Assembly (NCBI GenBank): GCA_019115725.1
Contig: DXCY01000128.1
Span: forward strand, 1 to 13,739
DNA from: Candidatus Luteimonas excrementigallinarum
Lineage (GTDB): Bacteria > Pseudomonadota > Gammaproteobacteria > Xanthomonadales > Xanthomonadaceae
Direction of reading: 5' to 3'
Length of the DNA stretch: 13,739 bases
Shown: one piece after another, positions 1 through 7,820 of the stretch
Position numbering within the stretch: position 1 is the first letter of the stretch
Layout: each line of letters starts with the position of its first letter
Translations under genes and position numbers: made by a program
Notes under the pieces: model-generated
Seen by the model: the letters and a program-made list of their open reading frames with translations, nothing else
Database searches by the model: none
What the model was told of the DNA's origin: nothing

Positions 1-387
1 GATCACGGTGGCCGGGTTGTCCGGCGTACTCACCGCGGCGATCACGTCCTGCACCAGCTGCGCGTTCTGGTCCACGGTCAGCTGCTCTTCTTCCGCACGC
101 AGGCGCACCAGCAGGTCCGCGCCGCTGCCGAAGGTCTGCACCTGGGCATTGTCATGGCCGGCCTCGGCCAGCTTCTCGCGCACCCCGTCCACGTCCGGCG
201 CCTGGTCAAAACGCAGGGTGACCGAGGTACCACCGGTGAAGTCGAGCGCGTAGTTGAAACCCTGGGTCGCGATCGCACCAATCGCGGCAATGAACACCAC
301 CAGGCCGATGATCATCGTGACCCAGCGCATGCGCATGAAGTCGATCTTCGGGTTCGCGGGCAGCAGGGAAAGCGGGAAAATCTTCAT
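1..387 (-). CDS. secF: SecF, protein translocase subunit (5' part only; runs off left edge)
   Basis: SecF is the inner-membrane partner of SecD and uses the proton motive force to help pull preproteins out of the SecYEG channel on the periplasmic side. Only the first 129 residues lie in the window. A first membrane segment spans roughly residues 22-42 and is followed by the family motif LDFTGGT at 48-54, then the start of the first periplasmic domain. The ATG is supported by GGGAGA nine bases upstream. It follows secD by 16 bases on the same strand, the usual secD-secF order, so the two are almost certainly co-transcribed. The gene is open at position 1, so truncation is only by the window edge. 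Identity is secure from the motif plus the neighbour. Confidence 0.96.
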   Translation of the reverse strand, partial: MKIFPLSLLPANPKIDFMRMRWVTMIIGLVVFIAAIGAIATQGFNYALDFTGGTSVTLRFDQAPDVDGVREKLAEAGHDNAQVQTFGSGADLLVRLRAEEEQLTVDQNAQLVQDVIAAVSTPDNPATVI

Positions 388-403
388 ATCGTCGGTTCTC
401 CCG

Positions 404-2269
404 TCAAATGGCCAGCGTCTTGAGCTTCTTGCGGCGCGCGTAGATCAGCGTCGCGATCCCGCGCGTCACCACCAGCGCAGTGAACATCGAAGCGGCGATA
501 CCAACCACCAGGGTGATGGCGAATCCACGCAGCGGGCCGGTACCGAAGGCGTACAGGGCCACACCCGCGAGGATGCCGGTGAGGTTGGCGTCGAGGATCG
601 AACTGGAGGCCTTGTCGTAGCCGGTGGCAATTGCCGCCTTGGGTGGCATGCCCGCCCGCAACTCTTCGCGTATGCGCTCGTTGATGAGCACGTTGGCGTC
701 CACCGACAGGCCGATCGAGAGCGCAAGACCGGCGAATCCGGGCAGGGTCATGGTGGCGCCGAAGATCGACATCACCGCCACCACCAGCACCAGGTTCAGC
801 AGCAGCGCGACGCTGGTGATGAGCCCGAACATCCGGTAGTACAGCATGAAGAAGAACAGGGTGAACAGGAACGCGTAGCCCACCGCGGTCACGCCGCGGG
901 ACACGTTCTCGGCGCCGAGGCTCGGGCCGACGATGCGCTCTTCGATGAAGTCCATCGGCGCGGCCAGCGAGCCCGAGCGCAGCATGCGCGAGAGGTCATC
1001 GGCTTCCTGCTTCTCCAGGCCGGTGGTCTGGAACTCGCGGCTGAAGACGCCCTGGATGTTGGCGATGCTGATGATCTCTTCGCTGTCGCGGAAGCTGCGC
1101 ACTTCTTCGCCGTTGACCATCCGCACGACCGGCACGCGCTCGATGTACACCACCGCCATCGGCTTGCCGACGTTCATGCTGGTGAAATCGAACATGCGCT
1201 TGCCGGCCGCGGCATTGAGGGTGACGCTGACCGCGGGCAGGCCGTTCTGGTCGTAGGTGGACTGCGCGTTGACCATTTCCTCACCGGTGGCGATCACCCG
1301 GCGGCTGAGGATGTACGGGATCGGGTTGCCGTCCAGCCCGGTCTCGCGGCTGTAGTAGATGCGACCGTCCGGGGGCACCACGCCGGTACGTGCGGCCTCG
1401 AAGGCATCGCCTTCCAGCACTGCGTGATAGGCCAGCGTGGCCGTGGCGCCGATCATGCGCTTGGCCTCGGCGGTGTCCTGCACGCCCGGCAGCTGCACCA
1501 CCACGCGGTCATCGCCCTGGCGCTGGATCACCGGTTCGGACACGCCCACCTCGTCCACGCGGTTGCGCAGGGTGGTGATGTTCTGGTCGATCGCGTCGAT
1601 GGCGATCTGGTTCAGCTCGGAGTCCGGCACCCGCGTGGTGATCCGGTTGCCGCTGACGCTGCGGGTCAGCAGCGGCTGGTCGGTGGCCATCAGGCGCATC
1701 GCGCGGCTCACATCTGCTTCGTCGGCCAGCACGGTCTGGATGCTGCCGTCGGCGCGGCGCTCCACCGAGGTGTAGCGCACCCGGGCATCACGCAGCGTGG
1801 CGCGGATGCCCTCGGCGTAGGAATCAAGCCTGCGCTCGAGCGCCGCCTGCTGGTCCACCTGCATCACGAAATGCACACCGCCCTGCAGGTCCAGGCCCAG
1901 CACCATCGGGTTCGCGCCCAGCCTGGAGAGCCAGTCCGGCACTGTGGACGCGAGGTTCAGCGCCACGGCATAGCCTTCGCCCAGGGTCTCGCGCAGCAGG
2001 TCCGAGGCCTGGGTCTGCGAATCCAGATCATGCAGGCGCACCATCATGCTGCCGCCCTCGGGGTCGACATCGATCGACTTGAGCGCGATGCCGGCTTCAT
2101 CCAGCTGGGACCGGACCCGGTCGGCCAGCGCGGGGCCAACCTGACTGCCACGGGCGGCGGTCACCTGCACCGACGGATCCTGCGGATACATGTTCGGCAG
2201 CGCGTACAGGATGCCGAGCAGCGCCACCAGCACGATCACGGCGTATTTCCAGCGGGCAAATTCCAGCAT
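404..2269 (-). CDS. secD: SecD, protein translocase subunit
   Basis: SecD is an RND-fold inner-membrane protein that acts with SecF and YajC in the last steps of Sec-dependent export. The 621-residue product is close to the usual length (about 615). A first membrane segment at about 8-25 is followed by GLDLQGG at 125-131, a large periplasmic region, and five C-terminal membrane segments between about 460 and 610. The conserved membrane motif VDANVLINERIREEL is at 523-537. Its Asp524 matches the aspartate proposed to take part in proton-driven movement in E. coli SecD. It lies 62 bases downstream of yajC, with a GC hairpin in the gap, and 16 bases upstream of secF. Nothing looks broken. Confidence 0.98.
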   Translation of the reverse strand: MLEFARWKYAVIVLVALLGILYALPNMYPQDPSVQVTAARGSQVGPALADRVRSQLDEAGIALKSIDVDPEGGSMMVRLHDLDSQTQASDLLRETLGEGYAVALNLASTVPDWLSRLGANPMVLGLDLQGGVHFVMQVDQQAALERRLDSYAEGIRATLRDARVRYTSVERRADGSIQTVLADEADVSRAMRLMATDQPLLTRSVSGNRITTRVPDSELNQIAIDAIDQNITTLRNRVDEVGVSEPVIQRQGDDRVVVQLPGVQDTAEAKRMIGATATLAYHAVLEGDAFEAARTGVVPPDGRIYYSRETGLDGNPIPYILSRRVIATGEEMVNAQSTYDQNGLPAVSVTLNAAAGKRMFDFTSMNVGKPMAVVYIERVPVVRMVNGEEVRSFRDSEEIISIANIQGVFSREFQTTGLEKQEADDLSRMLRSGSLAAPMDFIEERIVGPSLGAENVSRGVTAVGYAFLFTLFFFMLYYRMFGLITSVALLLNLVLVVAVMSIFGATMTLPGFAGLALSIGLSVDANVLINERIREELRAGMPPKAAIATGYDKASSSILDANLTGILAGVALYAFGTGPLRGFAITLVVGIAASMFTALVVTRGIATLIYARRKKLKTLAI

Positions 2270-2282
2270 TGCGGGTCCCTGC

Positions 2283-2304
2283 GCGCCGGCCGTTCAGCCG
2301 GCGC
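2283..2304 (-). other. Intercistronic stem-loop between yajC and secD
   Basis: GCGCCGGC at 2283-2290 and GCCGGCGC at 2297-2304 form a perfect 8-bp inverted repeat with a 6-base loop, starting 14 bases upstream of the secD ATG. There is no T-run on the minus-strand side, so it is not a classic intrinsic terminator. It may be an mRNA processing or stability element, or it may lower secD translation relative to yajC. The pairing is seen in the sequence; the role is inferred. Confidence 0.45.
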
Positions 2305-2331
2305 CTGTCATTGAAAGGAAGGGAGGTCCGC

Positions 2332-2670
2332 TCAGGCGGACTTGAGGGTGCCCTTGGGCAGCACGTTGCCGATCGCGCCCTTCTGCACGCGGATTTCCAC
2401 CCGCTCGGAGATTTCCACGGTGATGAAGCTGTCACCGATCGAGCGCACCACGCCGGCAATGCCGCCGCCAGTGATGACCTCGTCGCCCACCGAGAGCTTC
2501 TCGAGCATGGCCCGGTGCTCCTTGTTGCGCTTCATCTGCGGACGGATCAGCAGGAAGTACATGATCGCGATCAGCAGCAGCGGGAACATCAGCGCCTGCA
2601 GCATGCTGCCCCCTGCGGGTGCTGCTGCGGCGGCGTGTGCGGGAGCGATGAAAAAGTCGAGCAGGGTCAT
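2332..2670 (-). CDS. yajC: YajC, Sec translocon accessory subunit
   Basis: YajC is a small single-pass inner-membrane protein that associates with SecDF. The 112-residue product is the normal size. A short N-terminal stretch (FFIAPAHAAAAAP) precedes one hydrophobic helix at about 23-42 that ends in the typical LIRPQMKRNKEH sequence, followed by a small soluble domain with LSVGDEVITGGGIAG (about 59-73). It sits between tgt and secD, its standard place. No clear Shine-Dalgarno sequence precedes the ATG. A candidate extended -10 site lies about 32 bases upstream of the ATG, so the yajC-secDF part may have its own promoter in addition to read-through from tgt. Confidence 0.96.
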   Translation of the reverse strand: MTLLDFFIAPAHAAAAAPAGGSMLQALMFPLLLIAIMYFLLIRPQMKRNKEHRAMLEKLSVGDEVITGGGIAGVVRSIGDSFITVEISERVEIRVQKGAIGNVLPKGTLKSA

Positions 2671-2701
2671 CGGGATGTCCAGGAAGGGAAAACAGCCGGG
2701 A

Positions 2702-2710
2702 ATTATGCCA
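2702..2710 (-). promoter_or_regulatory. Candidate extended -10 promoter for yajC-secDF
   Basis: On the minus strand the sequence reads TGGCATAAT, which fits an extended -10 (TGnTATAAT) with one mismatch. It is an AT-rich patch in otherwise GC-rich DNA. Transcription would start near 2695, giving a leader of about 25 bases before yajC. No convincing -35 hexamer is seen at the normal spacing. This is inference from a short match. Confidence 0.35.
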
Positions 2711-2756
2711 CGGAGACGGAGGTTGGCGCTGGCGGGGCCCGCAGCACGCGGCGCGG

Positions 2757-2782
2757 ACGTCGGGGGCGTAGCCCCGTCCTAC
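2757..2782 (-). repeat. GTAG-type REP palindrome at the 3' end of tgt
   Basis: Read on the minus strand from 2782, this is GTAG followed by GACGGGG, loop CTACGC and CCCCGAC, a stem of seven pairs with one mismatch. Its first 25 bases match the REP starting at 8880 on the plus strand at 24 positions. The GTAG header is typical of REP elements of Stenotrophomonas and relatives, which are mobilised by RAYT-type transposases. The TAG of the header is the stop codon of tgt. As a transcript hairpin it could protect the upstream mRNA or attenuate read-through into yajC. Confidence 0.75.
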
Positions 2783-3903
2783 GTGCGGGTTGCGTAGAAG
2801 GACTCGCGGAAGGCGGCAAAGGTTCCCGAGGCGATCGCCTCGCGCATGCCGGCCATGAGGTGCTGGTAGTACCAGAGATTGTGCAGGGTGCCGAGGATCG
2901 GGCCGAGCATCTCGTTGCAGCGCACCAGGTGACGCAGGTAGGCGCGGGTGTAGCCGCCGGCGCAGGCCGCGCATCCACAGCCCTCCTCGATCGGCCGCAT
3001 ATCGCGCTCGTAGCGGGAATTGCGGATCCTCACTGTGCCGGTGGAAGTGAAGTAATGGCCGTTGCGGGCGTTGCGGGTGGGCATCACGCAGTCGAACATG
3101 TCCACCCCGCGCGCCACCGCCTCCACCAGGTCTTCGGGCCGGCCCACGCCCATCAGGTAGCGCGGCCGGTCGCCGGGCAGCTGCGGGCAGGTGTGCTCGA
3201 GCATGGCGTTGCGCTCGGCCTCGGTCTCGCCCACGGCCAGGCCGCCGATGGCATAGCCGTCAAACCCGATCGCCTTCAATCCTTCCGCCGAGCGGGTGCG
3301 CAGTTCCTGGAACACGCCGCCCTGGACGATGCCGAACAGCGCCGCGTCGTTGCCCTCGTGGGCCCGCTTCGAGCGCTCGGCCCAGCGCAGCGACAGCTCC
3401 ATGGAACGCTCGATCACCCGGCGCTCGACCGGCTGCCCGTCCACATGCACCGGCGGGCACTCGTCGAAAATCATCACCACGTCCGAATCGAGCACCTTCT
3501 GGATGCGCATGCTCTCTTCAGGGCCGAGGAATACGGTGCGCCCGTCGGTGGGCGCCTGGAAGGTCACGCCCTCCTCGGTGATCCGGCGCTTGTGGGCTAG
3601 GGAAAACACCTGGAACCCGCCCGAGTCGGTCAGGATCGGCCCGTCCCAGCGGGTGAAACCATGCAGGCCGCCGTGATCTTCGATCACCTCCAGCCCCGGC
3701 CGCAGGTACAGGTGGAAGGTGTTGCCCAGAATCATCTGCGCACCCAGCGCGCGCACCTGTTCAGGCAGCACGCCCTTGACCGTGCCGTAGGTGCCCACCG
3801 GCATGAAGGCCGGCGTTTCCACCGTGCCCCGCGGAAAGTGCAGGCGGCCGCGCCGCGCGGCGCCATCGCTGCCCAGCAGTTCAAATTGCATACGCGAAGT
3901 CAT
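2779..3903 (-). CDS. tgt: Queuine tRNA-ribosyltransferase (tRNA-guanine transglycosylase)
   Basis: Tgt exchanges the wobble guanine (G34) of GUN-anticodon tRNAs for preQ1, which QueA then modifies on the way to queuosine. The 374-residue product shows DSGGFQ at 93-98 (Asp93, base catalysis), GIVQGG at 191-196, DCVMPTRN at 271-278 (Asp271, the nucleophile) and a zinc site of Cys309, Cys311, Cys314 and His341. The start at 3903 is supported by GGGAGG at 3909-3914, five bases upstream. A second in-frame ATG four codons later lacks this support. The start overlaps the stop of the iron-transport ATPase gene as ATGA, implying translational coupling. The stop codon TAG comes from a REP element, and the C-terminus may be a few residues shorter than in Xanthomonas relatives. 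Confidence 0.98.
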   Translation of the reverse strand: MTSRMQFELLGSDGAARRGRLHFPRGTVETPAFMPVGTYGTVKGVLPEQVRALGAQMILGNTFHLYLRPGLEVIEDHGGLHGFTRWDGPILTDSGGFQVFSLAHKRRITEEGVTFQAPTDGRTVFLGPEESMRIQKVLDSDVVMIFDECPPVHVDGQPVERRVIERSMELSLRWAERSKRAHEGNDAALFGIVQGGVFQELRTRSAEGLKAIGFDGYAIGGLAVGETEAERNAMLEHTCPQLPGDRPRYLMGVGRPEDLVEAVARGVDMFDCVMPTRNARNGHYFTSTGTVRIRNSRYERDMRPIEEGCGCAACAGGYTRAYLRHLVRCNEMLGPILGTLHNLWYYQHLMAGMREAIASGTFAAFRESFYATRT

Positions 3904-4913
3904 TGCGTCCTCCCGGCCCCCGGCACCACCAGCGGCTCGCCCACCAGGCGCAGCCCGATTTCAGCGCCCAGCCGGGCCGCGTGCTCATCACACAGATCCA
4001 CTTCCACCAGCTCGCCACCCGCCAGGCGCACGCTGCCCACATGGTGCGGGCCGCGGAACCCCACGCTGACCAGCTGCCCGCGAATGGCACCGCCGGCGTC
4101 ACAGCTCAGCGACTCCGGACGCAGCAACACCTCGCCCCCGCCGGCCAGCCCCAGTGCGGCGGCCGGCACCAGACTGCCGCGGCCGATGAAATCGGCCACG
4201 AAACGGTCGGCCGGACGCCGGTACAGCGCCACCGCCGCATCCCACTGCAGGATCCGGCCGCGCTCCATCACCCCGATCCGGTCAGCCATGGCGAACGCCT
4301 CGGCCTGGTCGTGGGTGACCATCAGCACGGTGGTGCCGGTGGCCTTGAGCAGGGTGCGCAGCTCGCCGGCGAGACGCTGGCGGGTATCGATATCAAGGTT
4401 GGAAAAAGGCTCATCCAGCAGCAGCAGCGCCGGTTCCGGCGCCAGGGCCCGGGCCAGCGCCACCCGCTGCTGCTGGCCGCCGGACAGCTCGTGCGGGAAC
4501 GCGCCCGCCGATCCGCCCAGTCCCACCAGCTCCAGCAGCTCGCGCACCCGCGCGTCGCGCTGGGCCCGCGGCCGACGCTGCAGGCCGAAGGCCACGTTGG
4601 CGGCCACGTCCAGGTGCGGGAACAGCGCGTAATCCTGGAACATCATGCCGACCCGGCGCTGCTCCGTCGGCAGGCCCCCGTGAGCGTCGGCAATCAGCTG
4701 TCCTTCCAGCTCCAGGCGCCCGGCGAGCAGCGGCTCGAAGCCGGCGATGGCGCGCAGCACCGTGGTCTTGCCGCAGCCCGAGGACCCCAGCAGGCAGCCG
4801 ATCCCGCCCGCCTCCAGCGCCAGCGACAGGCCATCCACCACCACCTTCACGCCGCCGGGCGCGGGATAGCCCACCCGCACTCCGTCCAGCCGCAGCAGGG
4901 CCTGCCCGCTCAC
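3900..4913 (-). CDS. fbpC: Ferric-iron ABC transporter ATP-binding protein (FbpC family)
   Basis: This is the cytoplasmic ATPase that powers uptake of periplasmic ferric iron through the adjacent permease. The 337-residue product has Walker A GSSGCGKT at 43-50, the Q-loop in FQDYALFPH (Gln93), signature LSGGQQQRVALARAL from 143, Walker B LLLLDE at 163-168 with a SNLD D-loop, and switch His201 in THDQAEA. The C-terminal region after about 245 resembles a TOBE-like domain, as in FbpC/PotA-type ATPases. The start codon is GTG, overlapping the permease stop as GTGA, and its own stop overlaps the tgt start as ATGA. ABC ATPase identity is certain. Iron specificity rests on the neighbouring binding protein and fused permease. 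Confidence 0.93.
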   Translation of the reverse strand: MSGQALLRLDGVRVGYPAPGGVKVVVDGLSLALEAGGIGCLLGSSGCGKTTVLRAIAGFEPLLAGRLELEGQLIADAHGGLPTEQRRVGMMFQDYALFPHLDVAANVAFGLQRRPRAQRDARVRELLELVGLGGSAGAFPHELSGGQQQRVALARALAPEPALLLLDEPFSNLDIDTRQRLAGELRTLLKATGTTVLMVTHDQAEAFAMADRIGVMERGRILQWDAAVALYRRPADRFVADFIGRGSLVPAAALGLAGGGEVLLRPESLSCDAGGAIRGQLVSVGFRGPHHVGSVRLAGGELVEVDLCDEHAARLGAEIGLRLVGEPLVVPGAGRTQ

Positions 4914-6625
4914 GAGGCCTGCTCCCGGCCGTAGCCCAGGCCGGTGCGGGCCAGCAACACCACCGGCAGCAATCCCACCAGCACGATCATCAAGGCCGCC
5001 ACCGCGCCCTCCTCATAGGTGCCCCGCGACGCCTCGGCATAGAGCCAGGTCGCCAGGGTCTCGAAATTCAACGGCCGCAGCAGCAGCGTGGCCGGCAGTT
5101 CCTTCATGGTATCGACGAACACCAGCAGCGCCGCCGCGGCCATGGCCGGGCGCAGCAGCGGCAGGTGCACCCGCTGCAGCATCGCCGCAGGGGAATGGCC
5201 CAGGCTGGCCGCGGCCTGGTCCAGCGAACGCGGCACCCGGGTCAGCCCGGCCTCGATCCCGCCGGCCGAGATGGCCAGGAAGCGCAGCATGTACGCGATC
5301 ACCAGCGCCGTGGCCGAGCCCATCAGCACCATGCGCGGAGCCCCGCCGAAGGCAGCGATCAGCACGTTGGCCCCGTCGTCGAACCACGCCAGCGGCACCA
5401 GCAGGCCGATGGCCAGCACGGTACCCGGCACCGCGTAACCCAGGCTGGCCACGCGCAGATTGAACCCGGCCAGCCGGCCGTGTCGCCGCCCCTGCGCCAA
5501 GCGCAGTGCCCAGGCCACGATGAGGCCTGCCACCACCGTCACCACGGTGGCGGCCAGCGCGATCAGCAGGGTGTTGCGGGCACTGGCCAGCAGCTGGGGC
5601 GAGACTCCGCCGCCGCTGCCCAGGCGGGCGAAAGTTTCCCAGGCCAGGTGCGCGGCCGGCACCGCGAACCCGACCAGCACCGGCAGTACGCCCAGCCCGA
5701 GCGCCAGCCAGGCTGGTGCGCCACGCAGCCGCAGCGCTCGCATCGGCCGCGGACGCTGGGTGGCGGCATAGCGCTGGCGACGGCGGCCGTAGCGTTCCAC
5801 CATGATCAGTACCACCACGATTGCCAGCATCGCCAGTGCGATCTGCGATGCGCCCGGCAGGTCGCTGCGGGTGACCCAGGTGGTATAGACCGCCACGGTC
5901 AGGGTCTGCACGCCAAGAAACTCGGAGGCACCGATGTCGTTGAGCGTTTCCAGCAGCGCCAGCACCGCGCCCACCGCGATCGCCGGCCGCGCCATCGGCA
6001 GCGCCACCCGGGTGAACACCCGCAGCGGCGAGGCGCCAAGCGAGCGCGCCGCCTCCAGCAGGCTGGCCGCCTGGGTCATGAACATGGCCCGGGTGGTCAG
6101 GTACACATAGGGATAGAGCACGAAGCCCAGCAGCACGATGCAGCCGGCCAGCGAGCGGATATCGGGCAGGCGGAAATCACGCGGGCTGTCGTAGCCCAGC
6201 AGCGCCCGCAGCGCGCCCTGCACCGGCCCCAGCGGGTGCAGCAGGTCAAGATAGGAGAACGCCACGATATAGGTGGGCACTGCCAGCGGCAGCAGCAGCG
6301 CCCAGGACACAAACCGGCGGCCCGGGAACTCATAGGCCGTCACCAGCCAGGCAGCGCCGGTGCCGATCGCGATCACCAGCGCCCCCACTCCGCCCAGCAG
6401 CAGCAGCGTGTTCCAGGCCGAACGCGGCAGCACGTGGACCGCAATGTGCGACCACAGCCCGTCGCTGCCCTGCAGCGCGCTCCAGCCCAGGGCCAGCAGC
6501 GGCAGCAGCATCAGCAGCGCCACCGCCGTGGCGGCGGGCTGCCAGAGATCGGGGCGCAGCCGCAATACCGGCCGCGCCCGCCAGGCCGGTGCCAGCGTCA
6601 TCCCGCTGCCGCGCTGGCCCGGCAT
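4910..6625 (-). CDS. fbpB: Ferric-iron ABC transporter permease, fused two-domain (FbpB family)
   Basis: This inner-membrane permease forms the channel for iron released by the binding protein. The 571-residue product contains two permease halves in one chain, as in FbpB/SfuB. Many hydrophobic segments are broken by two ATPase-docking EAA loops: EAARSLGASPLRVFTRVALP (191-210) and AASLGHSPAAMLQRVHLPLL (472-491). The start at 6625 lies 7 bases after the fbpA stop. A second in-frame ATG eight codons later (6601) gives a more ordinary N-terminus (MTLAPAW). Neither has a strong Shine-Dalgarno sequence, so the exact start is open. It ends in a GTGA overlap with fbpC. The family is clear; the iron substrate is inferred from the binding protein and Fur box. 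Confidence 0.93.
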   Translation of the reverse strand: MPGQRGSGMTLAPAWRARPVLRLRPDLWQPAATAVALLMLLPLLALGWSALQGSDGLWSHIAVHVLPRSAWNTLLLLGGVGALVIAIGTGAAWLVTAYEFPGRRFVSWALLLPLAVPTYIVAFSYLDLLHPLGPVQGALRALLGYDSPRDFRLPDIRSLAGCIVLLGFVLYPYVYLTTRAMFMTQAASLLEAARSLGASPLRVFTRVALPMARPAIAVGAVLALLETLNDIGASEFLGVQTLTVAVYTTWVTRSDLPGASQIALAMLAIVVVLIMVERYGRRRQRYAATQRPRPMRALRLRGAPAWLALGLGVLPVLVGFAVPAAHLAWETFARLGSGGGVSPQLLASARNTLLIALAATVVTVVAGLIVAWALRLAQGRRHGRLAGFNLRVASLGYAVPGTVLAIGLLVPLAWFDDGANVLIAAFGGAPRMVLMGSATALVIAYMLRFLAISAGGIEAGLTRVPRSLDQAAASLGHSPAAMLQRVHLPLLRPAMAAAALLVFVDTMKELPATLLLRPLNFETLATWLYAEASRGTYEEGAVAALMIVLVGLLPVVLLARTGLGYGREQAS

Positions 6626-6632
6626 CCAGGCA

Positions 6633-7736
6633 TCAGTTGTCGAACCCGACCTTGTCGGCCAGCTCGCTCGCCTGCCTGCGATGACGCGCCACCTCGGTCA
6701 GCGGCAGCCCATCGATCTTCATCTCGCCAAAGCTGGCGACCACCGGATCCAGTGCCACGCCCGCCTTCACCGGGTACTCGTAGTTGGCCATCGCGTACAT
6801 GCTCTGGGCCTCGTCGGACACCAGGTACTCCAGCAGCATCACCGCGTTGTCGCGGTTGGGCGCATTGGCCGCGATCGCTCCGCCGCTGATGTTCACATGG
6901 GTGCCCCCGTCTTCGGCGCTGGCGAACACCGGACGCACCACCTGGATGGCGTCGCCCCACTGGCGCTGCTCGCTGCCTTCCTCGCTGTTCTTCATCCGGC
7001 CCACGTAGTAGGCGTTGGCAATGCCGATATCGCAGATGCCGGCGAGGATGTCGCGGGCCACGTCGCGGTCGCCGCCGGCGGCCTTGCGTGCCAGATTGTC
7101 CTTCACCCCGCGCAGCCACTGCTCGGTGGCCTCGGCGCCAGCGTGGGCGATCATCGCCGCGAACAGGCTGGTGTTGTACGGGTGCTGGCCCGAGCGGATG
7201 CAGACCCGGCCCTTCCACTGCGGATCGGCCAGGTCCTCGTAGGTGAAGCCGTCCAGTTCCAGGTCCTTGTCGGCATACAGCACGCGGTCACGCAGCGACA
7301 GCGCGAACCACTGCCCGTCGTCGCCGCGCAGGTGGGCCGGGATGGCCTCTTCCAGCACGTCCGAATCAACCGCCTGGGTGTAGCCGGCGTTGACCACGTC
7401 CAGCAGGTTGCCTGTGTCCACCGTCATCAGCACGTCGGCCGGCGAACGCTCGCCCTCGGCGCCCAGGCGCTCCATCAGGCCGTCCTTGAGGAACACGGTG
7501 TTGACCGCGATGCCGGTGTTGCTGGTGAACGCATCCAGCAGCGGCTGGATCAGCCCGGGCTCGCGGGTGGTGTAGAGGTTCACCTCGCCGGACGCGGCGG
7601 CGGTGGTTCCGTCGGCACTGGCCGCGGGGGCGGACTCCTGCTGTCCTCCGCACGCGGCCAGCAGCAGCGCGGCGCAGGCCGCAGCCAGCAGACCGGGGGA
7701 ACGGGACAGGCGGAACGAACGGGACGTCACGTGCAT
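6633..7736 (-). CDS. fbpA: Ferric-iron-binding lipoprotein of ABC importer (FbpA family)
   Basis: This is the extracytoplasmic solute-binding protein that captures ferric iron and delivers it to the FbpB permease. From the ATG at 7736 the product is 367 residues. GGAG five bases upstream supports this start, and upstream in-frame starts would bury the signal peptide. The N-terminus has arginines at 6, 9 and 12, a hydrophobic core and a lipobox LLLAAC with Cys29, so it is predicted to be a lipoprotein. The mature protein opens with VNLYTTREPGL and carries the tyrosine pair in ANAYYVGRM (Tyr243, Tyr244), the ferric-binding signature of FbpA/FutA proteins. A Fur-box-like site lies 66 bases upstream. 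Lipid anchoring is less usual than the free periplasmic form of many FbpA proteins. Confidence 0.92.
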   Translation of the reverse strand: MHVTSRSFRLSRSPGLLAAACAALLLAACGGQQESAPAASADGTTAAASGEVNLYTTREPGLIQPLLDAFTSNTGIAVNTVFLKDGLMERLGAEGERSPADVLMTVDTGNLLDVVNAGYTQAVDSDVLEEAIPAHLRGDDGQWFALSLRDRVLYADKDLELDGFTYEDLADPQWKGRVCIRSGQHPYNTSLFAAMIAHAGAEATEQWLRGVKDNLARKAAGGDRDVARDILAGICDIGIANAYYVGRMKNSEEGSEQRQWGDAIQVVRPVFASAEDGGTHVNISGGAIAANAPNRDNAVMLLEYLVSDEAQSMYAMANYEYPVKAGVALDPVVASFGEMKIDGLPLTEVARHRRQASELADKVGFDN

Positions 7737-7801
7737 GGGCAACTCCACGAATTGGGATGACGCTCTGGCTTGCCCGGTTGAAAGGTGGCTGGAGCGGGGG
7801 C

Positions 7802-7820
7802 GGAAATTGTAATCATTAAC
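7802..7820 (-). promoter_or_regulatory. Fur box upstream of fbpA, overlapping the queA stop codon
   Basis: The plus strand reads GGAAATTGTAATCATTAAC, matching the consensus GATAATGATAATCATTATC at 14 of 19 positions, including nine in a row (TAATCATTA). It begins 66 bases upstream of the fbpA start and covers the queA stop codon (7816-7818). Iron-loaded Fur bound here would repress fbpABC and, through overlap, could affect downstream tgt. The match is seen; function is inferred. Confidence 0.72.
7806..7811 (-). promoter_or_regulatory. Candidate -10 hexamer of the fbpABC promoter
   Basis: On the minus strand the hexamer TACAAT (one mismatch to TATAAT) lies inside the Fur-box match, a common arrangement for Fur-repressed promoters. 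It would give a leader of roughly 60 bases. A -35 element is not convincing at 16-18 bases upstream (TTCCCG is the best, 3 of 6). Confidence 0.45.

Noticed and set aside
254..2314. Long plus-strand open frame (over 680 codons) opposite secD
   Set aside because: It is antisense to a certain secD, its product is rich in His, Arg, Gln and Ala with no domain, and such frames are common in GC-rich DNA because of third-position bias.
5165..6889. Long plus-strand open frame opposite fbpB
   Set aside because: It is a mirror frame of the permease gene with Gln/His/Arg-rich low-complexity product and no motif or plausible context.
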